Shown: positions 6,858-14,423 of the stretch, piece by piece | Position numbering within the stretch: the first letter of the stretch is position 1 | Layout of the letters: the number at the start of each line of letters is the position of its first letter | Assembly (NCBI RefSeq): GCF_014648195.1 | Contig: NZ_BMQQ01000043.1 | Span: 1-40,851, forward strand | From: Streptomyces purpureus | GTDB taxonomy: Bacteria; Actinomycetota; Actinomycetes; Streptomycetales; Streptomycetaceae | Length of the DNA stretch: 40,851 bases | Direction: 5' to 3' | Notes under the pieces: generated by a model | What the model was told of the DNA's origin: nothing | Database searches by the model: none | The model's input: the letters and a program-made list of their open reading frames with translations, nothing else | Position numbers and translations under genes: made by a program

Positions 6858-8828
6858 ATGACGTGGGAAGGAGCGGATACCGGCGGCGCCTCAGCACTCA
6901 CCGTGCTTGAACTACTCGCCCAGCAAGCTCCGCCGCACCGGTTCGAGGAACTGCTCCGTCAGGCCCGCCGGAGCGGCGCGTCCGCCGCGGAACTGGCCGA
7001 GCTGGAGCGGGCCGTGGAGCTCGCCGGCGGCATCCACTCGTCGTTCAGCCGCCGTGAGCAGCGCGAGGCGGGGCTCGCCGCGCTTGTCGACACCGCCCGT
7101 GACTTGACGTTCCCGTACGACCTGGACAGTCTGCTGCGGGTCATCACCCAACGCGCCCGCCGGCTGCTCGACTTCGACATGGCGTACGTGAGTCTGCGCG
7201 GCGGCAGCGGCGCGTCGTACATCCACAGCACCGAGGGTTCGAAGACCGGTCTCAGCACCGGGCTCCGGGTCCTGGACGGGCGGGGGCTCGGCGGGGAGGC
7301 GCAGGCCGGGGACGCTCCGGCGTGGACCTCGGACTACCTCAACGACGACCGCTTTCCGCACTGTGAGGCCATCGACGAGGTCGTACGGTTGGAGGGGCTG
7401 CACGCGGTCATGGCCGTGCCGCTGCGGAACGGCGACGCCTCGGTCGGGGCGTTGTACGGCGCCGACCGGCGGATCCGTCACTACACCCCCGACGAGCTTG
7501 GGCTGATGTGCTCGCTCGCCGATCTCGCCGCCGTCGCGATAGAGAAGGCGGGCCTGCTGGATCAGACCCGGGCCGAGGTGACCGAGCTGGAGCTGGACAG
7601 CTCCCGGGCCCGTACGACCCTCACCCGGATGCGGCACGTCAGCGAGGCCCACAGCCGGATCATGAATCTCGTCCTCGCGGGCGGGGACTTGTGCAACGTG
7701 GCCAAGGCGGCGGGGGACGCCCTCGACGGCGCGGTGATGATCCGTGATCCGGGCGGGCGTTCGCTGGCGTCGTCCCTTCCCACCGGTGGGGAGCTGCCAG
7801 GGCTCGACGAGGAGGCGGTGGCGAAGGCGTCCCTCGACGCGCATGCCGGCCGCCGTCCGGTGGTGACCGGTGACAACACCTGGGTCGCCCCGGTCATCGC
7901 CGGCTCGGAGGATCTGGGCGTGCTGGTGACCCGCCCCACGACCGGGCTGACCGCCGAGGACGAACGGCTCCTCGAACTGGCTGCGCAGTCCGTCGCGTTC
8001 CTGCTGCTGATGCAGCGTTCCACCGCCGTCGCCGAGGGGCCCGTGCGTGACGAGCTCCTCGACGATCTGCTGGCCGATCCGCAGCATTCTCCGCACCAGA
8101 TCGTGCAGCGCGCCCGTCGGCTTGGCATCGATCTGCGCAAGCCGCATGTGCTCGTGGTCGCCCGCCCGGAGGGCGGTGAGCAGGGCCGGGCCGTCGTGTG
8201 GGCCTCCTCGTACGCGTACCGCATGTCCGGGCTCAAGACCGTGCAGGGCGGCTGCATCGTGCTGCTGCTGCCCGGCCTCGACGCGTCGGCGGCGGCCCGC
8301 GCGGTCTCCGGCGAGCTCTCGCCGCTGCTGGGCCATCCCGTCTCGGTCGGCTCGGCGGGGCCGGGCTGGAGCCCGGACAGCGCGGGGCGGATGTACCGCG
8401 AGGCGACCCGCTGCCTGGACGCGATGAGCGCGCTGGGTGCCGGTGGCTCCGCGGCCTCCGTGCAGGACTTGGGCTTTCTCGGTCTGCTGCTCTCCGACGA
8501 CCACGACGTGGACGGGTTCATCGAGTCCGCGATCGGGCCGGTGCTCGACTACGACGCCGAGCGGTTCACCGACCTCACCCGCACCCTGGAGGCGTACTTC
8601 GCCTCCGGCGGAAGCCCCACCAACGCCGCCGAGGCGCTCCACGTCCACCCCAACACGGTCTCCCGCCGGCTGGAGCGGATCGGGGAACTCCTCGGCGCCG
8701 AGTGGCAGAAGCCGGGCCAGGTCCTCGAGGTCCAGCTCGCCCTGCGGCTGCAGCGGACCCGCGACGTCCTGGCCCAGCAGCGGGGCCTGGAGCACGCCCG
8801 TCAGCCGGTGGACCGTACGGCCTCGTAG
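6858..8828 (+). CDS. PucR/CdaR-family transcriptional regulator with GAF sensor domain
   Basis: A 656-residue regulator. Roughly residues 85-230 are a GAF-type sensor (LLDFDMAYVSLRGGSGASYIH through MAVPLRNGDASVGALYG). A coiled linker follows (DQTRAEVTELELDSSRARTTLTRMRH), then a CdaR/GGDEF-like middle region. The C-terminus carries the PucR-type HTH (LEAYFASGGSPTNAAEALHVHPNTVSRRLERIGELLG). I chose the ATG at 6858 over 6816 because the G-rich ribosome binding site (GGGGGTTGGG) precedes it and the extra 14 residues are unlike the family. It sits at the left end of the biosynthetic region behind a strong promoter. Its last 28 bases overlap the 3' end of the convergent transposase-derived gene. 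A ligand for the GAF domain cannot be predicted. It is plausibly pathway-linked, but that is inference. Confidence 0.85.
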   Translation: MTWEGADTGGASALTVLELLAQQAPPHRFEELLRQARRSGASAAELAELERAVELAGGIHSSFSRREQREAGLAALVDTARDLTFPYDLDSLLRVITQRARRLLDFDMAYVSLRGGSGASYIHSTEGSKTGLSTGLRVLDGRGLGGEAQAGDAPAWTSDYLNDDRFPHCEAIDEVVRLEGLHAVMAVPLRNGDASVGALYGADRRIRHYTPDELGLMCSLADLAAVAIEKAGLLDQTRAEVTELELDSSRARTTLTRMRHVSEAHSRIMNLVLAGGDLCNVAKAAGDALDGAVMIRDPGGRSLASSLPTGGELPGLDEEAVAKASLDAHAGRRPVVTGDNTWVAPVIAGSEDLGVLVTRPTTGLTAEDERLLELAAQSVAFLLLMQRSTAVAEGPVRDELLDDLLADPQHSPHQIVQRARRLGIDLRKPHVLVVARPEGGEQGRAVVWASSYAYRMSGLKTVQGGCIVLLLPGLDASAAARAVSGELSPLLGHPVSVGSAGPGWSPDSAGRMYREATRCLDAMSALGAGGSAASVQDLGFLGLLLSDDHDVDGFIESAIGPVLDYDAERFTDLTRTLEAYFASGGSPTNAAEALHVHPNTVSRRLERIGELLGAEWQKPGQVLEVQLALRLQRTRDVLAQQRGLEHARQPVDRTAS

Positions 8829-10036
8829 GTGGCGTCCCAGCCGGCACTGAGCACCGTGGCCGCGTGGGCCGCGGAGGCGAGCGTGATGTGGCGGTGCCAG
8901 CCGCGGAACGAGCGGCCGACGAAGTCGCGCAGGCCCGCGCCCTCGCCGACCTGGGCGAAGTCGCGCTCGACCCGCCGGGTCAGCTTGGTCAGCCGCAGCA
9001 GCTGTCCCACGTGCGCTCCGGTCAGGTCGGTGATCCACAGCCGAGCCAGCGGCCGCCGCGGGTCGTCCCACTCGCCCATCAGCAGCAGCTGTCGTTCGTT
9101 GCCCGACGTGGTCGGCAGCATGACCCGGACGGCTGTGGTCAGGGACGTCCGGGAGACCGGCCGGCCGGTGGCTGTGTCCAGCCAGCCCACCGGCCGACGC
9201 AGGCCCTTGAGCGATTCCAGGATCTGCTGGGCGGGCAGCGGGCCCGCGCCGTACCCGGGCAGGGCCCGGTCCGCGACGGTGAGGCGGCAGGTCGCGCCGA
9301 TACGGGCGATGACCGGCACCCCGGCCGAGGTCAGCCGGCACAGCGCGGCCCGGGCTGCGCCGCCCCGGATGTCGACGAGCAGCGGCTTGCGGGTGATGTC
9401 CTGCCAGGCGGCGGTGTCCAGGGCGGCGGCGACCGCGCACTCCTCCAGGGTCTCCTCGCCGGCCTCCTCGGGAACTTCCGCCCGGTCCCGGCGCGTACGG
9501 TCCTTCACCCACGGATCGGGCAGGAACAGGCGCCAGTTGACCGGCACGCTCAGCTCCTCGGAGGCCAGCCACACACCGAACGCCTGCTGGCCACGGAAGA
9601 CCTGGCCGCGCTCGGGGTCGAACCTGCGGTCCACGCCCACCGAGTGCTCGCCGGCCTTCGGTATCGGCATGGAGCGTACGACCCAGGCCTGCGGGCAGCT
9701 GTTCTGCTCGACGTAGCCGGCGAGCGCGGCCCGCATCGGCCGCCAGTCCCATGTGGAACTGGATATGAAGTGGTGCAGGCTCTGCTCGGCGGCCGGGCCG
9801 CCGATCTGCGCTGCGATGTTACGGATGGACTTGCGTCCCTGCGCGGTGAGAAGCCCCCTCAGATACTGCCCGGCCTTCACCCGCTGGTCCCGCCGGGGGA
9901 ATCTGGCGAAGAGCGTGGCACAGAGCTCGTCGACGACGTCGTCCGCCACCACGCTGCCGCGGAACACGGTCCGCTCCAGCCGGTGGATCCCCCGTGGTTC
10001 GAGAACAGTCCTGCGTTTACTTGCGGATGTACTCAC
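8801..10036 (-). CDS. IS701-type transposase-derived protein, DDE triad incomplete
   Basis: A 411-residue protein of the IS701-like DDE transposase fold. Family landmarks are present: QYLRGLL and RKSIRNIAAQIGG near residues 57-80, VNWRLFLPDPW in the middle, and the C-terminal RRVERDF..EGAGLRDFVGRSFRGWHRHITLASAAHA. In active relatives the first catalytic Asp lies in a VVD(E/D)TGF motif. Here the aligned stretch reads WVVRSMPIPKAG, with Arg121-Ser122 in place of the acidic pair. The later Asp (LLVDIRGG) and Glu (RRVERDF) remain. No terminal inverted repeats were found around it. The start is a GTG at 10036 with GGAG a few bases upstream. I infer an immobile, possibly DNA-binding protein retained with the cluster. 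An alternative is a decaying insertion sequence, but the full-length frame argues against that. Confidence 0.75.
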   Translation of the reverse strand: MSTSASKRRTVLEPRGIHRLERTVFRGSVVADDVVDELCATLFARFPRRDQRVKAGQYLRGLLTAQGRKSIRNIAAQIGGPAAEQSLHHFISSSTWDWRPMRAALAGYVEQNSCPQAWVVRSMPIPKAGEHSVGVDRRFDPERGQVFRGQQAFGVWLASEELSVPVNWRLFLPDPWVKDRTRRDRAEVPEEAGEETLEECAVAAALDTAAWQDITRKPLLVDIRGGAARAALCRLTSAGVPVIARIGATCRLTVADRALPGYGAGPLPAQQILESLKGLRRPVGWLDTATGRPVSRTSLTTAVRVMLPTTSGNERQLLLMGEWDDPRRPLARLWITDLTGAHVGQLLRLTKLTRRVERDFAQVGEGAGLRDFVGRSFRGWHRHITLASAAHAATVLSAGWDATYEAVRSTG

Positions 10037-10409
10037 GACACTCCTGCCCGACGGTTTTGCAGCTCCCTCCAGCTGCCCTTCAACAGTCGTGCCTGGCGGG
10101 GCGGGACACGAGGTGTAGCCGTCACCCCCCTGGGGCGGCGGATGGTGGCCGGACCACCGGTCGGGGCGTCGTCGCAGGCCAGAGGGGGTGTGGTCGGTCT
10201 CGATGGGCGGAAAGGAGTGTGGCCGGACGACCTGGGGGGTGCGGTCCGGCCACCGATGTACGTGTGGTGTGCAAGCGATCTGACAGAGTCGTCCGCGCGG
10301 CTTTGCGCGCAGGTCGGCGGGGGCGGAACATCGCCCTCACGAGGCGGCACGGGCCAGTCTCCGGTTAATGCCCCAGGCCGGACACCGACCCGTGCGCCTT
10401 GTTCCTTCT
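10037..10409. other. Intergenic region upstream of the transposase-derived gene
   Basis: About 370 bases between two minus-strand genes. It contains three copies of the decamer GTGGCCGGAC (listed separately) and no supported gene. It should hold the promoter of the gene starting at 10036. Confidence 0.45.
10145..10253. repeat. Triple decamer repeat GTGGCCGGAC (two direct, one inverted)
   Basis: The decamer occurs at 10145-10154 and 10219-10228 on the plus strand and as its reverse complement GTCCGGCCAC at 10244-10253. The last two form a perfect 10-bp inverted repeat with a 15-base spacer. The cluster lies 109-217 bases upstream of the GTG of the transposase-derived gene and 157 or more bases past the luciferase-like gene. 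It could be an operator array, a relic of transposon ends, or (last two copies) a hairpin terminator. Confidence 0.6.
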
Positions 10410-11531
10410 CTAGGAGGCCGGGACACCCTTCGCGGTGTGCTCGGCCTCTTCCTGTTCCCGGGCCTTCCGGGCGACCAGCGCCGCGTGGGTGGGGCCGTCG
10501 GGGACCCCGGGGGCCCGTCGGCTCGCCATCTCCTTGCGCAGGACGGGCAGGACCTCCTCGCCGAGGATGTCGAGCTGTTCCAGCACGGTCTTCAGCGGCA
10601 GGCCGCCGCTGTCGACCAGAAACAGCTGACGCTGGTAGTCGCCGACGTACTCGCGGAAGGAGAGCGTGCGGTCGATGACCTGCTGCGGGGAGCCGACCGT
10701 CATCGGGGTCATCTCGGCGAACTCCTCCAGGGAGGGGCCGTGGCCGTAGACGGGCGCGTTGTCGAAGTAGGGCCGGAACTCCCTTACGGCGTCCTGGGAG
10801 TTCTTCCGCATGAAGACATGGCCGCCGAGGCCGACGATCGCCTGCTCGGGGGTGCCGTGGCCGTAGTGGGCGAACCGGTGGCGGTAGAGACCGACCATCT
10901 TGGCCGTGTGTTCCTTGGGCCAGAAGATGTGGTTGGCGAAGAAGCCGTCGCCGTAGTACGCGGCCTGCTCGGCGATCTCCGGAGAGCGGATGGAGCCGTG
11001 CCAGACGAACGGCGGTACGCCGTCCAGCGGGCGAGGCGTTGAGGTGAAGCCCTGCAGCGCCGTACGGAAACGGCCTTCCCAGTTCACCACGTCCTCGCGC
11101 CACAGCTGATGGAGCAGGGCGTAGTTCTCGATGGCGAGCGGGATGCCCTGGCGGATGTCCTGCCCGAACCACGGGTAGACCGGGCCGGTGTTGCCGCGGC
11201 CCGTCATCAGGTCGACCCGTCCGTCGGCGAGGTGCTGAAGCATCGCGAAGTCCTCGGCGATCTTCACCGGGTCGTTGGTGGTGATCAGCGTCGTGGACGT
11301 GGAGAGGATCAACCGCTCGGTCCTGGCCGCGATATGGCCCAGCAGGGTCGTCGGTGACGACGGCACGAAGGGCGGGTTGTGGTGCTCGCCCGTGGCGAAG
11401 ACGTCCAGGCCCACCTCCTCCGCCTTGACCGCGATGGCGACCATCGCCTTGATCCGCTCGTACTCGCCCGGTGTGGTGCCCTTGGTCGGGTCCGTGGTCC
11501 TGTCCCCGACGGTGAAGATTCCGAACTGCAC
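10410..11531 (-). CDS. Luciferase-like FMN-dependent monooxygenase
   Basis: A 373-residue flavin monooxygenase of the bacterial luciferase superfamily (TIM barrel, uses reduced FMN from a separate reductase). Typical segments are MQFGIFTVGD at the N-terminus, ATGEHHNPPFVPSSPTTLLGHIAARTERL (about residues 48-76), DFAMLQHLADGRVDLMTGRG (about 95-115) and PFVWHGSIRSPEIAEQAAYYGDGFF (about 175-200). I prefer the GTG at 11531 because GGAG lies six bases upstream and the protein then starts as its relatives do; the ATG at 11543 would add MELA. The gene stands alone, divergent from the FrnE-like gene, behind an 18-bp palindrome. Luciferase-like enzymes in hygrocin and neoansamycin-type clusters have been reported (from memory) as Baeyer-Villiger oxygenases, so ansa-chain oxidation is a reasonable guess. 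Confidence 0.85.
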   Translation of the reverse strand: MQFGIFTVGDRTTDPTKGTTPGEYERIKAMVAIAVKAEEVGLDVFATGEHHNPPFVPSSPTTLLGHIAARTERLILSTSTTLITTNDPVKIAEDFAMLQHLADGRVDLMTGRGNTGPVYPWFGQDIRQGIPLAIENYALLHQLWREDVVNWEGRFRTALQGFTSTPRPLDGVPPFVWHGSIRSPEIAEQAAYYGDGFFANHIFWPKEHTAKMVGLYRHRFAHYGHGTPEQAIVGLGGHVFMRKNSQDAVREFRPYFDNAPVYGHGPSLEEFAEMTPMTVGSPQQVIDRTLSFREYVGDYQRQLFLVDSGGLPLKTVLEQLDILGEEVLPVLRKEMASRRAPGVPDGPTHAALVARKAREQEEAEHTAKGVPAS

Positions 11532-11558
11532 AGCAAGCTCCATCCCGCCCCAGGAAGA

Positions 11559-11576
11559 AACGGAAAGTTATCCGTT
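11559..11576. promoter_or_regulatory. Palindromic candidate operator
   Basis: AACGGA (11559-11564), six bases, then TCCGTT (11571-11576): a perfect 6+6 inverted repeat in an AT-rich patch just upstream of the luciferase-like gene and within the divergent region to the FrnE-like gene. The size and spacing suit a dimeric winged-helix or TetR-type repressor. The regulator is unknown. Confidence 0.5.
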
Positions 11577-11709
11577 AAGGTCCACGGTAGCGGGAAGACG
11601 CGGGATCCGCATGGTGACGAAGTCGCCGCCGGTCCTTTGACCGGGCCGACCCGGGTCGACCACGCTCATTTGTCCGGACGGCCGCCGGGCCGCCTGAAGG
11701 GAGCACCCC

Positions 11710-12411
11710 ATGACCGCCGCACCCGCCTCCGAGCAGCCGATCATCACCTTCTGGTCCGACATCGGCTGCCCCTGGGCCACGCTCGCCCTGCACACGCTGC
11801 ACGCCGCCGCCGACGCGCGCGGCCAGGAGCTCCTGATCGACCACCGCGCCTTCCCGTTGGAGCTGTTCAACAGCCAGCCCACCCCCAAGCTCATCGTCGA
11901 CGCCGAGGTCGTGATGCTGGGGGCGCACCGCCCCGAACTCGGCTGGCGGCTGTGGGCGGGACACGAGTGGGAGTACCCGTCGAGCATCCTGCCGGCGCTG
12001 GAGGCCGTCCAGGCCGCCAAGGCCCCCGAGGTGGGCGGCCTGCGCGGCTCCGACCAGCTCGACACCGCCCTGCGCCGCGCCTTCTACGTCGACCACCGGT
12101 GCATCAGCATCCACTCCGTGATCCTCGACATCGCCGAGGGCTGCGCACACGTGGACGCCAAGGCGCTGGAGGCCGCCCTCGCCCGGGGGGCCGGGCGCCG
12201 CGAGGTCTACGAGCAGTGGCATCAGGCGCAGGGGCCGGAGATCCAGGGCAGCCCGCACCTCTTCGCGCCCGGCGGCTGGGCCGTACACAATCCGGGTGCC
12301 CACTACACGTACAACGGCTCCCCGGAGACGGGCGGTTTCCCGCGGCTCGACCGCTACGACGCCGGCTGGGCGGACGAGTTGCTGGACTCCCTCGCACGTC
12401 AGGCCGGTTGA
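11710..12411 (+). CDS. DsbA/FrnE-like thioredoxin-fold protein with a single active-site cysteine
   Basis: A 233-residue cytosolic protein of the DsbA/FrnE family. The N-terminal strand and active-site loop read ITFWSDIGCPWATLALHTLH (residues 10-29). The family's CPWC motif is reduced to CPWA, so only one thiol remains. The helical insertion and C-terminal strand with GSPHLFAPGGWAVHNPGAHYTYN (about residues 179-200) are conserved, including the cis-Pro region (QGSPHLF). The ATG at 11710 follows GAAGGGAG. FrnE-type proteins occur in polyketide clusters (frenolicin) as thioredoxin-fold oxidoreductases of poorly known role. Loss of the second Cys argues against disulfide exchange and favours a GST-kappa or isomerase-like use of the fold. 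It is divergent from the luciferase-like gene and precedes the butyrolactone block. Confidence 0.8.
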   Translation: MTAAPASEQPIITFWSDIGCPWATLALHTLHAAADARGQELLIDHRAFPLELFNSQPTPKLIVDAEVVMLGAHRPELGWRLWAGHEWEYPSSILPALEAVQAAKAPEVGGLRGSDQLDTALRRAFYVDHRCISIHSVILDIAEGCAHVDAKALEAALARGAGRREVYEQWHQAQGPEIQGSPHLFAPGGWAVHNPGAHYTYNGSPETGGFPRLDRYDAGWADELLDSLARQAG

Positions 12412-12475
12412 GGGGGCGCGCGGAGGGGGCGCCCGGTTTTGGCGATTACCGGCCAATTGTTGCTCCAGCCTAGTT

Positions 12476-12497
12476 AAAAAACCGGGGGGTTGGTTTC
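12476..12497. promoter_or_regulatory. ARE-like element upstream of the first TetR gene
   Basis: An imperfect inverted repeat, AAACC and GGTTT separated by eight bases, within an A-rich left and T-rich right context, 46 bases before the start of the receptor-type regulator at 12543. The layout resembles autoregulatory elements bound by butyrolactone receptors. The match is weaker than the two elements near 14266 and 14398. Confidence 0.45.
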
Positions 12498-12542
12498 ATT
12501 GAATACATCTTCATGATGTGTCGACCAGCTCAGGGACCCCCC

Positions 12543-13205
12543 ATGACCAAGCAGGATCGTGCTGTGCGGACGCGCCGCGCTCTGATCGTCGCCGCCGCCG
12601 AAGCCTTCGAGGGCGGTGGTTACGCCGAGGCCAAGGTGGGCCGGATCGCGGCCGCCGCCGGAGTCAGTCCGGGAGCCCTGCACTTCCACTTCGAGAACAA
12701 GAACACGCTGGCGGACGCGGTCGTGGCGCAGGCCGCGGACCGGCTGGGCGCGGCGGCGCGCGAGGTCCACGCCCGCCGGGGCACCCCCTTGCAGACGCTG
12801 GCCGATCTCACCCACAGCTTCGCCGCGCTGTTCCGTACGGACGTGGTGGTACGGGCCGGGTTCCGGCTCAACAGCGACGGCGACGCCGAACTCGCCCTGG
12901 GGCTGCGCGACGAGTGGCACCACAAGGTCGCGGCTCTGATCGGGCGGGCCTCGGCGGCGGGGGAGCTGACGACCGGGCTGCCGCACTCGGCGGCCGTCAC
13001 GTTCGTCGCGGCGGCGACCGCGGGGCTGGAAATGCTGGGCCGCGGTGACGAGAAGTGGCTCTCGCACGCGACCCTCACCGAGTTCTGGCGCGCCGCGCTC
13101 TCCATGCTGGCCACCCCTGAGGCGGCGCGAGCCGTGCGGCCGGAGGGTGTCGCGGTCCTCCTGGGGGGCGGGCACGACGAGACCCCGCGCGGTGTACCGG
13201 CGTAG
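12543..13205 (+). CDS. Gamma-butyrolactone receptor-like TetR regulator (possible pseudo-receptor)
   Basis: A 220-residue TetR-family repressor. The HTH occupies residues 8-52 (RTRRALIVAAAEAFEGGGYAEAKVGRIAAAAGVSPGALHFHF), with the receptor-family signature GxLHFHFxNKxxLA. The ligand-binding half keeps a Trp (LRDEWHHKV) at the place of the conserved receptor Trp. The ATG at 12543 fits the family N-terminus (MTKQDRAVRTRR). It is less similar to classical receptors than the second TetR gene at 14463, and clusters often pair one true receptor with one pseudo-receptor that senses other compounds, such as the pathway's own products. That assignment here is inference. It lies 33 bases before the convergent AfsA gene, with an ARE-like site upstream suggesting autoregulation. 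Confidence 0.85.
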   Translation: MTKQDRAVRTRRALIVAAAEAFEGGGYAEAKVGRIAAAAGVSPGALHFHFENKNTLADAVVAQAADRLGAAAREVHARRGTPLQTLADLTHSFAALFRTDVVVRAGFRLNSDGDAELALGLRDEWHHKVAALIGRASAAGELTTGLPHSAAVTFVAAATAGLEMLGRGDEKWLSHATLTEFWRAALSMLATPEAARAVRPEGVAVLLGGGHDETPRGVPA

Positions 13206-13238
13206 CGGTACCGCGTCGGGGCCGTCGTCTCGTGCTCG

Positions 13239-14198
13239 TTAATCCCGGATCGTGAAGCCTTCGACCACGCAGCGGAAGGCCATGCTGTCCCGCTGGAGGC
13301 CGATGACCTCGACCGCCGCCGGGATGCCGGCTCGGGCGGGGAGCGCGTGGGCCTCGATCCAGCACGGCGCGTCGAACTCGACGTACCGGCTGGCGTACAT
13401 GGCCTGCCCCGTCGGGTTGAAGTGGGGGGCGCCCGCGAAGGCGTACGCGGCCTGGTGGGCGGCTTCGAGCAGGACGAGGCCGGGGACGTGGTCGACGGCG
13501 TGGTCGATCAGCGCCATGTGGCCGGTGCCCCAGCGCAGCTGCCAGCGGTGCGGGCGGCCGCCGGGTGCGAGCAGGACCTCGTTGTCGGCGATCCGGCCGA
13601 CCAGCGGCGCGGCGACCGGCTCGGCGGAGTCGCCGGGAAGCGCGGTCAGGTAGTCGCCGCGCATCCGGCCGTACACCCGGGGCGGCACCCAGGAGAAGAG
13701 GTTGTCGCTGGTGGCGAAGGTCGCGCCGCGCTGACGCAGGGCGAGCTTGACCCGCATGCAGCGCCGGCCCTCCCAGGAGTACTCCGCCTCCACCCGGACG
13801 GGGTCGGTCAGGGTCGTGGGGTGGTGCGGGTCGACCGCGTAGGTCAGCTCGTTCATCAGGAACTTGTCCGAGGTGGGGATCTCGAACGCGGCGTGCGCGA
13901 GGGAGAGCGTCACCTGCCGGATCGTCTGGGCGATCAGCATGTGGTGGTGGACGCTGCCCGGGGCCGGGGCGAAGAAGCAGTGGTCTCTCGCCCAGTTGAT
14001 GTCGACGGAGAAGGCCATCTCGTCCCGGCGGGTCCAGCCGGTTATCAGGACGTCCCGGTCCAGGTCGCGGTGGGCGAAGGAGGCGGTGGGTGCGTGGGGT
14101 ACGGGCCGCGGCGTGCGGGCTGCGGCGCCGGTACCGGCCTGGGTGGCGGTACGGGCGTGGGTGACGGTCTTGTTCTGGGCCACGGTCGTGATGTGCAT
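13239..14198 (-). CDS. AfsA-type gamma-butyrolactone (A-factor-like) synthase
   Basis: A 319-residue enzyme that condenses a beta-ketoacyl-ACP chain with dihydroxyacetone phosphate, the first step to A-factor-type signals. Two AfsA hotdog repeats are visible: residues about 40-125 (FAHRDLDRDVLITGW, then SVHHHMLIAQTIRQVTLSLAH at 82-102) and about 200-280 (HRWQLRWGTGHMALIDHAVDHVPGLVLLEAAHQAAYAF). Both carry the family's H..D/E-Q-R type signatures. The ATG at 14198 has GGGGGG seven bases upstream; the longer frame to 14258 would cover this site. It is divergent from the receptor at 14463, with two ARE-like elements in the shared 264-base region, and convergent with the other TetR gene. The complete signal may also need a reductase and phosphatase, which are not seen next to it. 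Confidence 0.92.
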   Translation of the reverse strand: MHITTVAQNKTVTHARTATQAGTGAAARTPRPVPHAPTASFAHRDLDRDVLITGWTRRDEMAFSVDINWARDHCFFAPAPGSVHHHMLIAQTIRQVTLSLAHAAFEIPTSDKFLMNELTYAVDPHHPTTLTDPVRVEAEYSWEGRRCMRVKLALRQRGATFATSDNLFSWVPPRVYGRMRGDYLTALPGDSAEPVAAPLVGRIADNEVLLAPGGRPHRWQLRWGTGHMALIDHAVDHVPGLVLLEAAHQAAYAFAGAPHFNPTGQAMYASRYVEFDAPCWIEAHALPARAGIPAAVEVIGLQRDSMAFRCVVEGFTIRD

Positions 14199-14265
14199 GT
14201 CGATCCCCCCATAGGAATGCGCGACGACTCGGGTGAGGAGCGGGGAAGCCCCGTCCATGGCCAGT

Positions 14266-14292
14266 AAGATACGGACCGCACGGTTTCTTTTT
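14266..14292. promoter_or_regulatory. ARE-like operator 1 (AfsA side)
   Basis: Starts AAGATACGGACCG and ends CGGTTTCTTTTT, with the pattern AGATAC..ACC....GGTT.TTTT of butyrolactone autoregulatory elements. It lies 68 bases upstream of the AfsA start. Its complement also contains TATCTT, which could serve as the AfsA -10 element, so receptor binding would block transcription. Confidence 0.75.
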
Positions 14293-14397
14293 CAAGACCC
14301 GACGCGAGTATGTCAGGTTCCCGGTCGGTGGATCCCTGGTGGCACGCCCATGGAGGGCCGGTGGAGCCGGGGTGGCAGAGGAGGTGAGGGGGCAGAT

Positions 14398-14423
14398 AAG
14401 ATACGGACCGTTTGGTTTTTTGG
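14398..14423. promoter_or_regulatory. ARE-like operator 2 (receptor side)
   Basis: Shares the 14-base string TAAGATACGGACCG (from 14397) with operator 1, then continues into GGTTTTTTGG. It ends 39 bases before the receptor start codon, in the position expected for autorepression. Confidence 0.72.

Noticed and set aside
6912..9752. 946-codon frame on the minus strand across the PucR and transposase-derived genes
   Set aside because: Low-complexity sequence overlapping two better-supported genes.
8801..10253. Intact insertion sequence around the transposase-like gene
   Set aside because: No terminal inverted repeats or target duplications seen, and the first catalytic Asp is missing.
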